64,000 nt of DNA, taken from assembly GCF_007992095.1 (NCBI RefSeq), contig NZ_BJZP01000001.1:310001-374000 (forward strand), written 5' to 3'. This DNA is from Paenirhizobium naphthalenivorans (GTDB lineage: Bacteria > Pseudomonadota > Alphaproteobacteria > Rhizobiales > Rhizobiaceae). Below the pieces are notes generated by a model. That model had not been told where the DNA came from. It did not search any database and saw nothing but the letters and a program-made list of their open reading frames with translations. This document shows positions 19,760-28,559 of this stretch, piece after piece. Numbering within the stretch: position 1 is the first letter of the stretch; every line of letters starts with the position of its first letter. Both the position numbers and the translations under genes were made by a program.

Positions 19760-20924
19760 CGTGCCGGGTCGAACGGCTGCCGGTGGCAGGTCTGACCGCA
19801 CTGGCGGTTGCCGGTTTCGTCACCATCCTGACGGAGGCCCTGCCTGCCGGTCTGCTCCCGCAGATCGGGGGCTCGCTGGGAGTGAGCGAGGCCATGGCCG
19901 GACAATGGATCAGTATCTATGCGCTGGGATCGCTGCTCGCTGCGATCCCGCTGACGGCAGCGACACGAAGCTGGCGCAGACGACCGCTCCTGCTTAGCGC
20001 CATCGTCGGTTTCGCCATCGCCAATCTGGTGACGGCCCTGACGGCCAGCTTCATCGTCGCGATGGCGGCACGTTTCGTCGGCGGTGTGTCGGCCGGCCTG
20101 CTATGGGCGTTGCTGGCCGGTTATGCGGTTCGCATGGCGCCATCTCATTTGGCGGGACGGGCTATGGCCATTGCGATGGCGGGGACGCCGTTGGCGCTCT
20201 CCATCGGCATCCCGGCCGGCACATTTATCGGCAACCTCGCCGGCTGGCGACTGACCTTCGGTCTGCTCAGCGTCAGTGCACTGCTGCTCGCTGGCTGGAT
20301 CGTCGCAAAGGTGCCGGATTTTGCCGGCGAGCCTGAAACGCAACGCCCTTCCCTGGCCCAGGTCTTTGCAGTTCCGGGCGTGCGGCCGGTACTGGCGGCG
20401 ACGCTCTGCTACGTGCTGGCTCACAACCTCCTGTACACTTACATCGCGCCACTTCTGACCGGCCACGGCATGGCCGACCGGATCGACATGTCCTTCTGGC
20501 CTTCGGGGGCGCCGCACTTGTCAGTATCGGCCTGACGGGCGCGTTGATCGACACATGGCTGAGACCACTGACCTTCACCGGCATCGGCCTGTTTCTTGTG
20601 GCCGTCTTGATACTTGCGGTGACGACCGGAGCACCGTTGGCGATCTACGGGGCCGCACTTATCTGGGGACTGGCATTCGGCGGGTCGGCGACGGTCTTTC
20701 AGACCGCGTCAGCACGTGCGGCCGGCCCGGCGGCCGACGTGGCGCAGGCAATGATCGTCACAGCATGGAATATCGCCATTTTCGGCGGAGCCGTCGTGGG
20801 TGGTGTCATTCTCGAAACCGCGGGAGCAGGCGGATTGTCCTGGGCCGGTATCGCCCTGCTCGTCGGCGCTGCCGGATCAGCGCTGTGCATGGGGCGCCTC
20901 GCTGGCGCAGGACGCATGATGTGA
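19756..20924 (+). pseudogene. MFS drug-efflux transporter with a frameshift
   Basis: The sequence encodes a 12-helix MFS exporter of the DHA1/arabinose-efflux type in two frames. The first (from GTG 19756) covers about 250 residues, including LTEALPAGLLPQIGGSLGVS and the loop SWRRRPLLLSAIVGF, then drifts into FWPSGAPHLSVSA and stops at 20535. The correct continuation (LLAFGGAALVSIGLTGALIDTWLRP and onward) is in another frame. One base missing near 20490 explains both. It is either a recent pseudogene or a sequencing error. Start overlap with the monooxygenase stop (GTGA) shows the pair was an operon. Confidence 0.85.
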
Positions 20925-21230
20925 CAAATCGCGATGCGATGTCTGGTTCGGATTGCCACAGTGTGCGGCGCTAGAGGGCTATAGCGTAAACGTTGGGCTC
21001 ATCATCGTGCATGGCCCGCCAGCCCCGCCGATTGCCGCCAGCAATAGCCAATGTGCCACAGATCATCGCAAAACGGTAAATGGTGGCCACAAGCGTTTCT
21101 TGCTGGCGGCATGCGCAGCAAATAGGTCAGCCGGAAGTGGACATTGGCGGTTTCCACATGGGAGGGGCCGCTCCTCAGACCAAGCAACCGCCGTCAAGGT
21201 GCCAGGTGGCGGCGGCACGGCGTCAAGCGC
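20925..21230. other. intergenic region between convergent MFS and hydrolase genes
   Basis: About 306 bases with no recognisable gene. It contains CTAGAGGGCTATAGCG near 20971, resembling a motif near 22648 on the far side of the hydrolase/MerR pair. No clear terminator hairpin was seen. Confidence 0.4.
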
Positions 21231-22019
21231 TCAGGCAATCAGATGGGACTGCATAAGCTGCGCAACAACATCTGGCGTTTCCATCAGAGCCAGATGTGGC
21301 CCCTCGATCCAGGCAAGAGCCGCGCCGGCGACACCACCGGCAAGCACCGTTGATGCCGCCGGATCGACCATCTGATCGTGTCGGTTACCAAGAACCAACG
21401 TGCGCGCTTTGATTGCGCCAAGGTCTTTTGAGACGTCGACCCTCAGGTCCAACTCTGACTGTCGGGCGATACCCTGCCAGTTGCTACCATTGACCATGTC
21501 TGAGACGAACGCCTCGATGTCTTCGATCCCGGACAGAAAATCGCGGCTGAAGCCGGTCAGCAGCATCAGACGCGTGAGTGCCTCGGGGTCTTTGCGGGCC
21601 AAATCCGCCCAGTGTCGAAACTGTAGCTGCGAACGCGGATCTCTACCGGTTACGAAACCGCCGATGAGCACGAGCTTGCTGACTCTGTCGGGATGGAGGG
21701 CGGCAAGCCTCGTCGCGACGGCGGAGCCTAGCGAAAAACCGGCGAGATCGAAGGTATCAAGCCCGGCATGGTCTGCCGCGGCGACCACCTGCCCGACCAG
21801 ATGGTCAAGCGTCAGCACTTCCGTCGGATCATCGGTGAGCCCGGACCCGGCATAATCAGGCCGCAGCAGGCGTCTGCCCGACAGGTATGGCATCAGGCCC
21901 GAGAAGTTTGCCTCGCCATCTCCTCCCGTCCCATGCACGAGGATGAGCGGCTGCCCCTCCCCGTCGTCTCGATAGCCAACACGCGCGCCGTCTTTTTCAA
22001 AGTACTCGATTTTCGACAT
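21231..22019 (-). CDS. alpha/beta hydrolase
   Basis: A 262-residue hydrolase. PLILVHGTGGDGEANFSGLMPYL carries the oxyanion-hole HG, and the nucleophile elbow is AGFSLGSAVA (GxSxG). A late Asp (LGNRHDQMVDPAAS) and His (GPHLALMETPD) complete a credible Ser-Asp-His triad. I chose ATG 22019 rather than an upstream in-frame start because the fold begins there. It is divergent from a MerR regulator, separated by 84 bp with a perfect operator dyad, which makes it the probable target of that regulator. The substrate is unknown; close families include esterases and haloperoxidase-like enzymes. Confidence 0.88.
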   Translation of the reverse strand: MSKIEYFEKDGARVGYRDDGEGQPLILVHGTGGDGEANFSGLMPYLSGRRLLRPDYAGSGLTDDPTEVLTLDHLVGQVVAAADHAGLDTFDLAGFSLGSAVATRLAALHPDRVSKLVLIGGFVTGRDPRSQLQFRHWADLARKDPEALTRLMLLTGFSRDFLSGIEDIEAFVSDMVNGSNWQGIARQSELDLRVDVSKDLGAIKARTLVLGNRHDQMVDPAASTVLAGGVAGAALAWIEGPHLALMETPDVVAQLMQSHLIA

Positions 22020-22059
22020 TGTTCCATTCTCCGACTTGATGTGTCGGCACGCTTCCTGC

Positions 22060-22081
22060 ACCCTGACAATACTGTCAGGGT
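22060..22081. promoter_or_regulatory. MerR-type operator in divergent promoter
   Basis: ACCCTGACA and TGTCAGGGT form a perfect 9-bp inverted repeat with a 4-base spacer, starting 23 bp before the MerR start codon and ending 41 bp before the hydrolase start. The sequence is typical of MerR-family operators placed inside an extended -35/-10 spacer. Confidence 0.8.
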
Positions 22082-22103
22082 CAAGCAGAAAACGAATGAG
22101 GTC

Positions 22104-22499
22104 ATGATGCAGATCGGTGAGATTTCAGTTCGGAGCGGCGTCAGCGTCCGGATGCTGCGTTTCTACGAAGCCGAGGGCCTCCTCCGGCCGCATCGGACCG
22201 AGAGCGGCTATCGGGACTATTCCCAAGACGATCTGGAAGAGGCGCGCCGCATCCGGCAGTTAGCCGACGCAGGGCTGACGGTCGAGGCGATGCATGACCT
22301 CTTACCCTGCATCATCAGCCCGGAGCCGACCTTCCATCCCTGCGACCGGCTGCGCGCCCGGTTGGAGGCCGAGGTCGCCAAGCTCGACCGAAAGCTCTCG
22401 GAAATGGAGCGCTCCCGTGCGCAGATCGCCGCCTACCTCGACGGACTCCCGCGCGACGAATGGAGAGATACTGCCATCCTCAGGTCTGAAACGGCCTGA
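22104..22499 (+). CDS. MerR-family transcriptional regulator
   Basis: A 131-residue regulator. The N-terminal winged helix reads MQIGEISVRSGVSVRMLRFYEAEGLLRP with the wing RTESGYRDYSQDDL. A long dimerisation helix follows (LRARLEAEVAKLDRKLSEMERSRAQIAAYL). Two Cys residues (LLPCII and HPCDRL) lie where metal-binding or redox members carry ligands, but the pattern is not one I can assign. GAGG precedes ATGATG. It is divergent from the hydrolase gene and shares the dyad operator at 22060-22081, implying local autoregulation. Confidence 0.92.
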   Translation: MMQIGEISVRSGVSVRMLRFYEAEGLLRPHRTESGYRDYSQDDLEEARRIRQLADAGLTVEAMHDLLPCIISPEPTFHPCDRLRARLEAEVAKLDRKLSEMERSRAQIAAYLDGLPRDEWRDTAILRSETA

Positions 22500-22824
22500 A
22501 AAGAAAGCGGTCGAAAACAGCTATGGGCCTCGCTGGTCAATGACTAGCGAGGGCTCCTTCTAGATGCTTGCTGCAAATTCTGGTAATGTCTGCCTCCGGG
22601 AATTGGATGACAGTGAGTGGGCGGCCTGTAGGGCCAATTCAATCATTGTAGAGGGCTATGGCGTATGTGTAGTTCCCGGTTTCGTCGGCTTCGGCCCGCC
22701 ACGCCCGTTAAAACGTTCCGTTGAAATAAAACGGTATTCGGTCGGAATTTAGCGATCGATTTAGCCCGGGCGGAACCAGTTTTGCCGCAATGTCGGTTTA
22801 GGAGCGAGCATCAGGAGCAAGTTC
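22500..22824. other. intergenic region downstream of MerR gene
   Basis: About 325 bases. A 62-codon open frame at 22564-22752 exists but has no ribosome-binding site or recognisable sequence, so I do not call it. A motif TAGAGGGCTATGGCGTA at 22649-22665 resembles one near 20972. Confidence 0.4.
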
Positions 22825-22950
22825 ATGCGTGCGATCTTTTTTGCCATCATTGCCTCGGTGCTCAGCATCCTGGCGTTCAAATACAGTGATAACTCGCTGG
22901 GCCAGAACGAGTTGATGGCCTCGCCAGTCGACGTCGCCGCGCAGAAGTAA
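22825..22950 (+). CDS. small membrane protein, 41 residues
   Basis: A 41-codon frame beginning MRAIFFAIIASVLSILAF, a single hydrophobic helix, followed by a polar tail (KYSDNSLGQNELMASPVDVAAQK). CAGGAG lies 8-9 bases upstream of the ATG, a good ribosome-binding site. It is too short for most gene finders. Function unknown; it could be a small inner-membrane protein or a secreted peptide. It faces cobQ convergently. Confidence 0.55.
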   Translation: MRAIFFAIIASVLSILAFKYSDNSLGQNELMASPVDVAAQK

Positions 22951-22990
22951 TCCCGCGTGACCGCTAGGCGCGCGCCCGTTCGTGACGGGC

Positions 22991-24445
22991 TTATCCCAGC
23001 CATTGCCTGAGCCAGTCGACCGACAGACGCGACTTCAGCTCCTGCGCCAGTTCATCGAGCGCATTATCGACATCGAGACGATAGTCCCTGCCCCCGCCAC
23101 GGATGCCAAAGCTCTCCAACAGTTGTCGACGATAAGCGTCGCTGGAAAAAAGGCCGTGCAGATAAGTGCCCATCACCCGGCCGTCGGGCGAGCGCGCGCC
23201 GTCTGGATACGACTCGATGGTAACCGCTGCCCTTTGGCAATCCGGTCCCTCAGTGACGCCGAGATGGATCTCATAACCCGACAGAGCGACGTCGAATTCC
23301 AGTGAATGAGCCTGGCTGTTGCGCACCGTCTTTTCCGGCGCCATCACTGTGTCGACGTCCAGAAGGCCCAGCCCTTTCACCGTCCTGCTCTCACCTTCCA
23401 GGCCAAGCGGGTCGGCGACGGTGCGTCCGAGCATCTGGTAGCCGCCGCAAATGCCGATCACCCGCCCACCGCGGCGCGCATGGCCGGCGATGTCCGCGTC
23501 CCAGCCATTGGCGCGCAGGGTCTCCAGATCGCCAATCGTCGATTTCGATCCGGGCAGAATGACGAGCCCGGCATCGGCGGGAAGGCGCTCACCGGCGCGG
23601 ACAAAGACAAGCTCGACATCGGGTTCGCCCGCGAGCGGGTCGAAATCGTCGAAATTGGCGATCCTCGACAAAACCGGCACCGCGACTTTCAGGGCGGCTT
23701 CCCTTCCCGTTGCCAGCCGTTCCAACACCACCGAATCCTCCGCCGGCAGGCGACCGGCCGCCTTCAGCCAGGGGATGACGCCGAAGCATGGCCAGGCGGT
23801 GAACCGGCCAATCGCCGCGATCCCATCGTCGAACAGACTGACGTCGCCACGGAACTTGTTGATGATATAACCGACGATCTGCCGACGATCCTCTTGCGGG
23901 AGTATCGTATGGGTTCCGACCAGTGAGGCGATCACCCCGCCGCGGTCGATATCACCAACCAGCACCACCGGCACGCCGGCGCGCGTGGCAAAACCCATGT
24001 TGGCGATGTCGCCGGCCCTCAGATTGATCTCGGCCGGCGAGCCTGCCCCCTCGACGATCACCAGATCCGCGCCCTCTTTCACCATCTCGAAGCTCTCCAG
24101 CACGGCGGAAAGCAGCTGTGGCTTGAGCCTCTGGTAGTCACGACCCTTCGCCTGACCAAAGACCTTGCCTTGCAGGATGATCTGGCTGCCCGTCTCCGAC
24201 TGGGGCTTGAGCAGCACCGGGTTCATGTGGACAGAGGACGGCACGCGGGCCGCAAGAGCCTGCAACCACTGGGCGCGGCCGATTTCGCCACCATCGTCGG
24301 CAACGGCGGCGTTGTTGGACATGTTCTGAGGCTTGAAAGGCCTGACTTTCAGCCCCTGATTGGCGGCAAGCCGGCAAAGGCCGGCAACGAGAACAGTCTT
24401 GCCAACATCAGAGCCTGTACCTTGCAGCATCACTGCCTTTGCCAT
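22991..24445 (-). CDS. cobQ: cobyric acid synthase CobQ
   Basis: A 484-residue amidotransferase that amidates four side chains of adenosylcobyrinic diamide in corrinoid synthesis. The N-terminal ATP-binding part has LQGTGSDVGKTVLVAGLCR (P-loop) and FKPQNMSNNA. The C-terminal triad-type glutamine amidotransferase domain has the nucleophile in GICGGYQMLG and the later His in MGTYLHGLFSS. It shows the local genome makes cobalamin, consistent with the two cobalamin riboswitches and the corrinoid methyltransferases nearby. I see no cobalamin riboswitch upstream of this gene, and no other cob genes flank it. Confidence 0.96.
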   Translation of the reverse strand: MAKAVMLQGTGSDVGKTVLVAGLCRLAANQGLKVRPFKPQNMSNNAAVADDGGEIGRAQWLQALAARVPSSVHMNPVLLKPQSETGSQIILQGKVFGQAKGRDYQRLKPQLLSAVLESFEMVKEGADLVIVEGAGSPAEINLRAGDIANMGFATRAGVPVVLVGDIDRGGVIASLVGTHTILPQEDRRQIVGYIINKFRGDVSLFDDGIAAIGRFTAWPCFGVIPWLKAAGRLPAEDSVVLERLATGREAALKVAVPVLSRIANFDDFDPLAGEPDVELVFVRAGERLPADAGLVILPGSKSTIGDLETLRANGWDADIAGHARRGGRVIGICGGYQMLGRTVADPLGLEGESRTVKGLGLLDVDTVMAPEKTVRNSQAHSLEFDVALSGYEIHLGVTEGPDCQRAAVTIESYPDGARSPDGRVMGTYLHGLFSSDAYRRQLLESFGIRGGGRDYRLDVDNALDELAQELKSRLSVDWLRQWLG

Positions 24446-25259
24446 GGAGACCTCGCCCTTGTGATGGCATGAGCCCGTACCGGCGGGCAGGGAATCGGCT
24501 TGTGTCCGGACCTGCTCTGCCGATTCTCATGCTGGCGCCACCCGGTCAAGCGGCGATCCCAGCATCGATTGGCACGCGCCCATGACGCCCGCGAACGGGT
24601 GAGGATTACCTTAACATGGAGAGAATCGCACCAGGCGAATACAACTGATGCCACCAATGCGGGCAGCGAGCGATTCCCCCACACCGGGCTTAAATCGTGC
24701 CCGGTACGCACTACCTTGGCCGGGACACGAGCGGCATGACTGCCGTACCGACACATTTAGCCAGACATTATTACCAGATGGTTTATGGCCGCTGCAGCAA
24801 TTTCGCGAGGCAGACGGCGGCTTCCGCAACGGCCGGTCCGGGAGTGTTCACCAAGGTTGCGTAAACCGTTGCTGACGCGGCGTTCTCGGGCGCGCAGGCC
24901 CGGCAATCACAGACCTTACGCGGAAGGTGAAAAGGCGCTCGTCAATGGCCGCATTGCATCACAACATATTGCGCCGCGGAAGACGACCTCGTCATTCTCT
25001 TGTATTTTATCGCCTCAAACGGTTGCTTTTCGCAATATAGGCCCTACCCTTGGACGGTCGGCATTTGGCTGGGCCCTTCCCAAAATCATGCGTCTCATCG
25101 CGTGGGCCCTCGCCGACATTGCACATTCGGTTTGCGCTTGGGTATTCCCACTTTGCGCCTTGTGCCGTTCAGCTCCGCCCAATGCCTGGTCATGCAGCAC
25201 GCAGGTATTGGCTAAACTATAACGCTGCGAAAAAAATTGAGACTTGGAGGTCTTAGACC
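24446..25259. other. 814-base intergenic region between cobQ and ABC importer
   Basis: No convincing protein or RNA gene. It must contain the cobQ promoter (minus) and the importer promoter (plus). CGGGCTTAAATCGTGCCCGG near 24686 could fold into a 5-bp stem. The region just before 25260 is AT-richer (TAAACTATAAC) and ends with GGAGGT 8 bases from the importer start. No cobalamin-box sequence was found. Confidence 0.45.
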
Positions 25260-26258
25260 ATGAAGAAACTCCTGGCATCTACCGTGTTTGCCGCCGGACT
25301 CTATGTCGCGACGGGCTCTGCCCAGGCTGCCGAATGCGGCAAAATTTCCATTGCCGAAATGAACTGGGCTTCGGCCGGTGTTGCCGCCTATGTCGACAAG
25401 ATCATCCTTGAAACCGGTTATGGCTGCGATGTCACCCTCGTCACCGGCGACACGATGCCGACCTTCACCTCGATGAACGAAAAGGGCGAACCGGACATGG
25501 CGCCTGAATTGTGGGTGAATGCGGTTCGCACCCCACTCGACGAGGCCGTGGCCGAAGGGCGCCTGATCCAGGCCGCTCCGATTCTAAGCGACGGCGGTGT
25601 CGAAGGTTGGTGGATCCCGAAATTCATCGCCGACGCCCACCCCGACATCAAGACGGTACAGGACGCACTGAAGCATCCAGAGCTTTTTCCCGCACCCGAA
25701 GATTCGTCCAAGGCGGCGGTCATCAATTGCCCATCCGGCTGGAATTGCCAGATCTCGACGGCCAACCTTTATCGCGCGGTTGGCGCCAAGGAAAAAGGTT
25801 TTGACCTGGTGGACACCGGTTCGGCGGCCGGCCTCGATGGTTCGATCGCCAATGCCTTCGAGAAGAAGACCGGCTGGCTCGGATATTATTGGGCACCGAC
25901 CGCGATCCTTGGCAAGTACGAGATGGTCAAGCTGAGCTTCGACGTCAAGCATGACAAGGCGGAATGGGACAAATGTACGGCTGTCGCCGATTGCGCCGAC
26001 CCGAAGGTCAATTCCTATCCAGTCTCCGACGTCTACACGGTCGTCACCAAGGAGTTCGCGGAAAAGGCAAGTGTCGCGTTGGATTATGTGAAGGCCCGCA
26101 AATGGGACAATCACACTGTCGGCGAAGTGCTCGCCTGGATGGACGAGAACCAGGCGACCAATGAGGAAGCGGCGGAACACTTCCTGAAAACCTATCCGGA
26201 ACTGTGGACCGGCTGGCTCCCGGCGGAGGTAGCGGACAAGGTGAAAGCTGATCTCTGA
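25260..26258 (+). CDS. quaternary-amine (glycine betaine/choline-type) ABC substrate-binding protein
   Basis: A 332-residue periplasmic protein with a clear signal peptide (LLASTVFAAGLYVATGSAQA). The fold is OpuAC/ProX-like: KISIAEMNWASAGVAAYVDKIIL, then DMAPELWVNAV, GGVEGWWIPKF and TGWLGYYWAPTAIL. The many Trp/Tyr residues fit an aromatic cage for trimethylammonium groups. Cys pairs (INCPSGWNC and KCTAVADC) may form disulfides. It heads an operon with permease and ATPase genes. Whether it takes glycine betaine, choline, carnitine or proline betaine cannot be read from sequence. The betaine-homocysteine methyltransferase downstream favours a betaine. Confidence 0.9.
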   Translation: MKKLLASTVFAAGLYVATGSAQAAECGKISIAEMNWASAGVAAYVDKIILETGYGCDVTLVTGDTMPTFTSMNEKGEPDMAPELWVNAVRTPLDEAVAEGRLIQAAPILSDGGVEGWWIPKFIADAHPDIKTVQDALKHPELFPAPEDSSKAAVINCPSGWNCQISTANLYRAVGAKEKGFDLVDTGSAAGLDGSIANAFEKKTGWLGYYWAPTAILGKYEMVKLSFDVKHDKAEWDKCTAVADCADPKVNSYPVSDVYTVVTKEFAEKASVALDYVKARKWDNHTVGEVLAWMDENQATNEEAAEHFLKTYPELWTGWLPAEVADKVKADL

Positions 26259-26348
26259 TCCGGGCATGGCGCGGTGACCTCGTCACCGCCCACGCCATCG
26301 ACTTCATTGCGCCGGCCTGCGGGGCGGCCTCATTTGAATAATTCCGTC

Positions 26349-26373
26349 GCGGGCGCCCGGCAGTGGTGCCCGC
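26349..26373 (+). promoter_or_regulatory. hairpin between binding-protein and permease genes
   Basis: GCGGGCGCC and GGTGCCCGC pair with one G-T wobble around a 7-base loop in the 217-bp gap. Such intercistronic hairpins after binding-protein genes commonly protect the upstream mRNA and reduce read-through. Confidence 0.5.
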
Positions 26374-26475
26374 GCGCGATGTCGTTTTGCCAATCGCTCG
26401 GCGTTGCGGCATCGGCGGGCCGGTCCGCGGGCGCGATGCCCGGGACCGACGGGGTTTAAACAGGGGGACCATCAC

Positions 26476-27390
26476 ATGGCTTCTGGTATATGCAGTTACC
26501 TTCCCGAACTGCTCTGTAGTTTTCCATCCATCGACAACAGCCTTCTGCGCGCCTTCAAAAAAAGCGTCGACGGCGGTTTCAAGGCCTTTGTGCGCGCCTA
26601 TGGCGATATACTGGACACAGCCGTCCAGCCGCTGCAATGGTTTCTGAACTGGCTGCAGGACCTGTTCGTCGATGCGCCCTGGATCATTTTCCTGCTGGCG
26701 CTGACAGCGGTCATCCACATTACCGGGCGTGATGCTCGGATCACCGCCGGCACCTTCCTGGCGATGATCGCGATCGGCCTGGTCGGCCTGTGGGAGGACA
26801 CGATGGTGACGCTCGCCATGGTCACCGTCTGCACACTCATGGCCATTGTCATCGGCATACCGATCGGCATTCTCATGGCCCGCTCGGACCGTGCCCAGTC
26901 GGTCGTCAATCCGATCCTCGACGTCATGCAGACCATGCCGAGCTTCGTCTACCTCATTCCGGTGGTGATGATCTTCGGCATTGGTAAGGTGCCGGGCCTG
27001 ATTGCCGTGGTTATCTATGCGGTTCCGCCGATGATCCGGCTTACCAATCTCGGCATCCGCCTTGTCGACCGCGAAGTGCTGGAGGCGGCCGATGCCTTCG
27101 GCTCCTCGTCGTCGCAGAAATTGTTCAACGTGCAGATACCACTGGCCTTGCCGACCATCATGGCGGGCATCAACCAGACCATCATGATGTCGCTTTCCAT
27201 GGTCGTCGTTGCATCGATGATCGGCGTCGGCGGGCTCGGCAAGAACGTATTGCAGGCGATCACCAACCAGTTCTTCACGATCGGCCTGCTCAACGGCTTC
27301 GCCCTGGTCGCCATCGCCATCATCTTCGACCGCACCAGCCAAGCCTATGGCAAACGGTTGCAGAAGCATACGGAGGTCATCCATGGCTAG
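26476..27390 (+). CDS. quaternary-amine ABC transporter permease
   Basis: A 304-residue ProW/OpuAB-type permease. After an amphipathic N-terminus come several membrane segments (WIIFLLALTAVIHI, FLAMIAIGLVGLW, TVCTLMAIVIGIPIGILMA). The EAA-loop region is EVLEAADAFGSSSSQKLFNVQIPLALPTIMAGI, which contacts the ATPase. I chose ATG 26476, preceded by AGGGGGA, because the open frame upstream is not protein-like. Its last 8 bases overlap the ATPase gene. Confidence 0.92.
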   Translation: MASGICSYLPELLCSFPSIDNSLLRAFKKSVDGGFKAFVRAYGDILDTAVQPLQWFLNWLQDLFVDAPWIIFLLALTAVIHITGRDARITAGTFLAMIAIGLVGLWEDTMVTLAMVTVCTLMAIVIGIPIGILMARSDRAQSVVNPILDVMQTMPSFVYLIPVVMIFGIGKVPGLIAVVIYAVPPMIRLTNLGIRLVDREVLEAADAFGSSSSQKLFNVQIPLALPTIMAGINQTIMMSLSMVVVASMIGVGGLGKNVLQAITNQFFTIGLLNGFALVAIAIIFDRTSQAYGKRLQKHTEVIHG

Positions 27391-28435
27391 TCACGGCATC
27401 GAAATCCGCGAACTCTACAAGATCTTCGGACCACGCGGGGAAGACTATATCGACCTCGTCAAGGCGGGTATGACCAAGGCGGAACTCAACGACAAGCACG
27501 ATCATGTGCTCGGCCTCAAGGATATCAACATCTCCATGCCGGCAGGCGGCATCACCGTCGTCATGGGGCTGTCCGGCTCGGGCAAGTCCACCCTGATCCG
27601 CCATATCAACCGGCTGATCGAACCGACTGCGGGACAGGTGCTCTACGAGGACGTCGACATCTGCCAGATGTCCCCTTCGGCGCTGCGCGACTTCCGCCGT
27701 CACAAGACGGCCATGGTGTTCCAGAAGTTCGCCCTCCTGCCCCACCGCACGGTGATGGAAAACGCCGTATACGGCCTGGAGATCCAGGGCGTATCGCGCG
27801 CCGAGCGGGAAAAGAAGGGGGCCTATTGGATCGAGCGCGTCGGCCTCTCCGGTTTTGAGAACAACTTTCCAAACCAGCTATCCGGCGGCATGCAGCAGCG
27901 CGTCGGGCTCGCCCGCGCGCTGAGCAATGATGCCGACATCCTGCTGATGGATGAAGCCTTCTCAGCGCTGGATCCCCTGATCCGCGTCGATATGCAGTCG
28001 GTGCTTCTCGACCTGCAGGAGGAGTTGCAGAAGACTATCGTCTTCATCACCCATGACCTCGACGAGGCTCTGAGACTCGGCGACATGATCACCATTCTGC
28101 GCGACGGTGAGGTCGTCCAACAGGGCACCGGGCAAGAGATCGTGCTGCGCCCGGCCGATTCCTATATCTCCGCCTTCGTCAAAGAGGTGAACCGCGGCCG
28201 GGTGATCCAGGTGAGAACCATCATGTCACCGCTCGCCGAGGCTCCCGTCGGCATGCCGCTCAAGAGCAGCACCGTGCTGGAGGAAGCCGCGCGGGCGATG
28301 ACCGTGGCGGGCCAGACCGACGCCCACGTTGTCGACAAGGCCGGCACGCCAATCGGCTCCGTCGACCTCTCGGCGATCATTTCGTCGATGGTGACGCCCA
28401 CCAGCCATCTCGATCACCAGGTCGCGGCGCGGTAG
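27383..28435 (+). CDS. quaternary-amine ABC transporter ATPase
   Basis: A 350-residue ProV/OpuAA-type ATPase. The Walker A is GLSGSGKST, the Q-loop VFQKFALLPHRT, the signature LSGGMQQRVGLARAL, Walker B ILLMDEAFSALDP, and the H-loop His FITHDLDEA. A C-terminal CBS-like segment (residues about 270-335) is present as in osmotically gated betaine importers. An N-terminal leader GPRGEDYIDLVKAGMTKAELNDKH is family-typical. It overlaps the permease gene by 8 bases. Transport is therefore ATP-driven import feeding the methyltransferases downstream. Confidence 0.94.
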   Translation: MASHGIEIRELYKIFGPRGEDYIDLVKAGMTKAELNDKHDHVLGLKDINISMPAGGITVVMGLSGSGKSTLIRHINRLIEPTAGQVLYEDVDICQMSPSALRDFRRHKTAMVFQKFALLPHRTVMENAVYGLEIQGVSRAEREKKGAYWIERVGLSGFENNFPNQLSGGMQQRVGLARALSNDADILLMDEAFSALDPLIRVDMQSVLLDLQEELQKTIVFITHDLDEALRLGDMITILRDGEVVQQGTGQEIVLRPADSYISAFVKEVNRGRVIQVRTIMSPLAEAPVGMPLKSSTVLEEAARAMTVAGQTDAHVVDKAGTPIGSVDLSAIISSMVTPTSHLDHQVAAR

Positions 28436-28456
28436 CGTCGATCCGATCGGCAAGAC

Positions 28457-28484
28457 GGGCCGCCCATGGCGTGGCGGCCTGTCC
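28457..28484 (+). terminator. hairpin after the ABC importer operon
   Basis: GGGCCGCC and GGCGGCCT can pair around an 8-base loop shortly after the ATPase stop. No strong U-run follows, so it may attenuate rather than fully stop transcription into bmt. Confidence 0.4.
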
Positions 28485-28485
28485 T

Positions 28486-28491
28486 GTCGCA
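28486..28491 (+). promoter_or_regulatory. GTCGCA half-site upstream of bmt
   Basis: TGTCGCATTT lies about 70 bases before the bmt start. The same 10 bases occur upstream of the GlxA-type regulator at 52386-52395. Candidate binding half-site for that regulator; inference only. Confidence 0.4.
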
Positions 28492-28559
28492 TTTGAGCGT
28501 TGCGGACCGAGCCGGGTGCGCCTTATATCGACGCTCAAATCCGATCCGGAGGACATCCC

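Noticed and set aside
20972-22665. TAGAGGGCTATRGCGTA motif copies at 20972 and 22649 as insertion boundaries
   Set aside because: Only 17 bases with one mismatch, no terminal inverted repeats or recombinase; too weak to call an element.
22564-22752. A 62-codon plus-strand frame
   Set aside because: No ribosome-binding site and no recognisable features.
24446-24756. A 108-codon minus-strand frame upstream of cobQ
   Set aside because: No ribosome-binding site or recognisable domain, and Arg/Trp-rich composition typical of noise.
24500-24760. Third cobalamin riboswitch upstream of cobQ
   Set aside because: The conserved B12-box sequence is absent.
26044-27384. A 446-codon open frame on the minus strand
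   Set aside because: It lies opposite the clearly recognised binding-protein and permease genes, and its sequence is Asp/His/Arg-rich composition noise.
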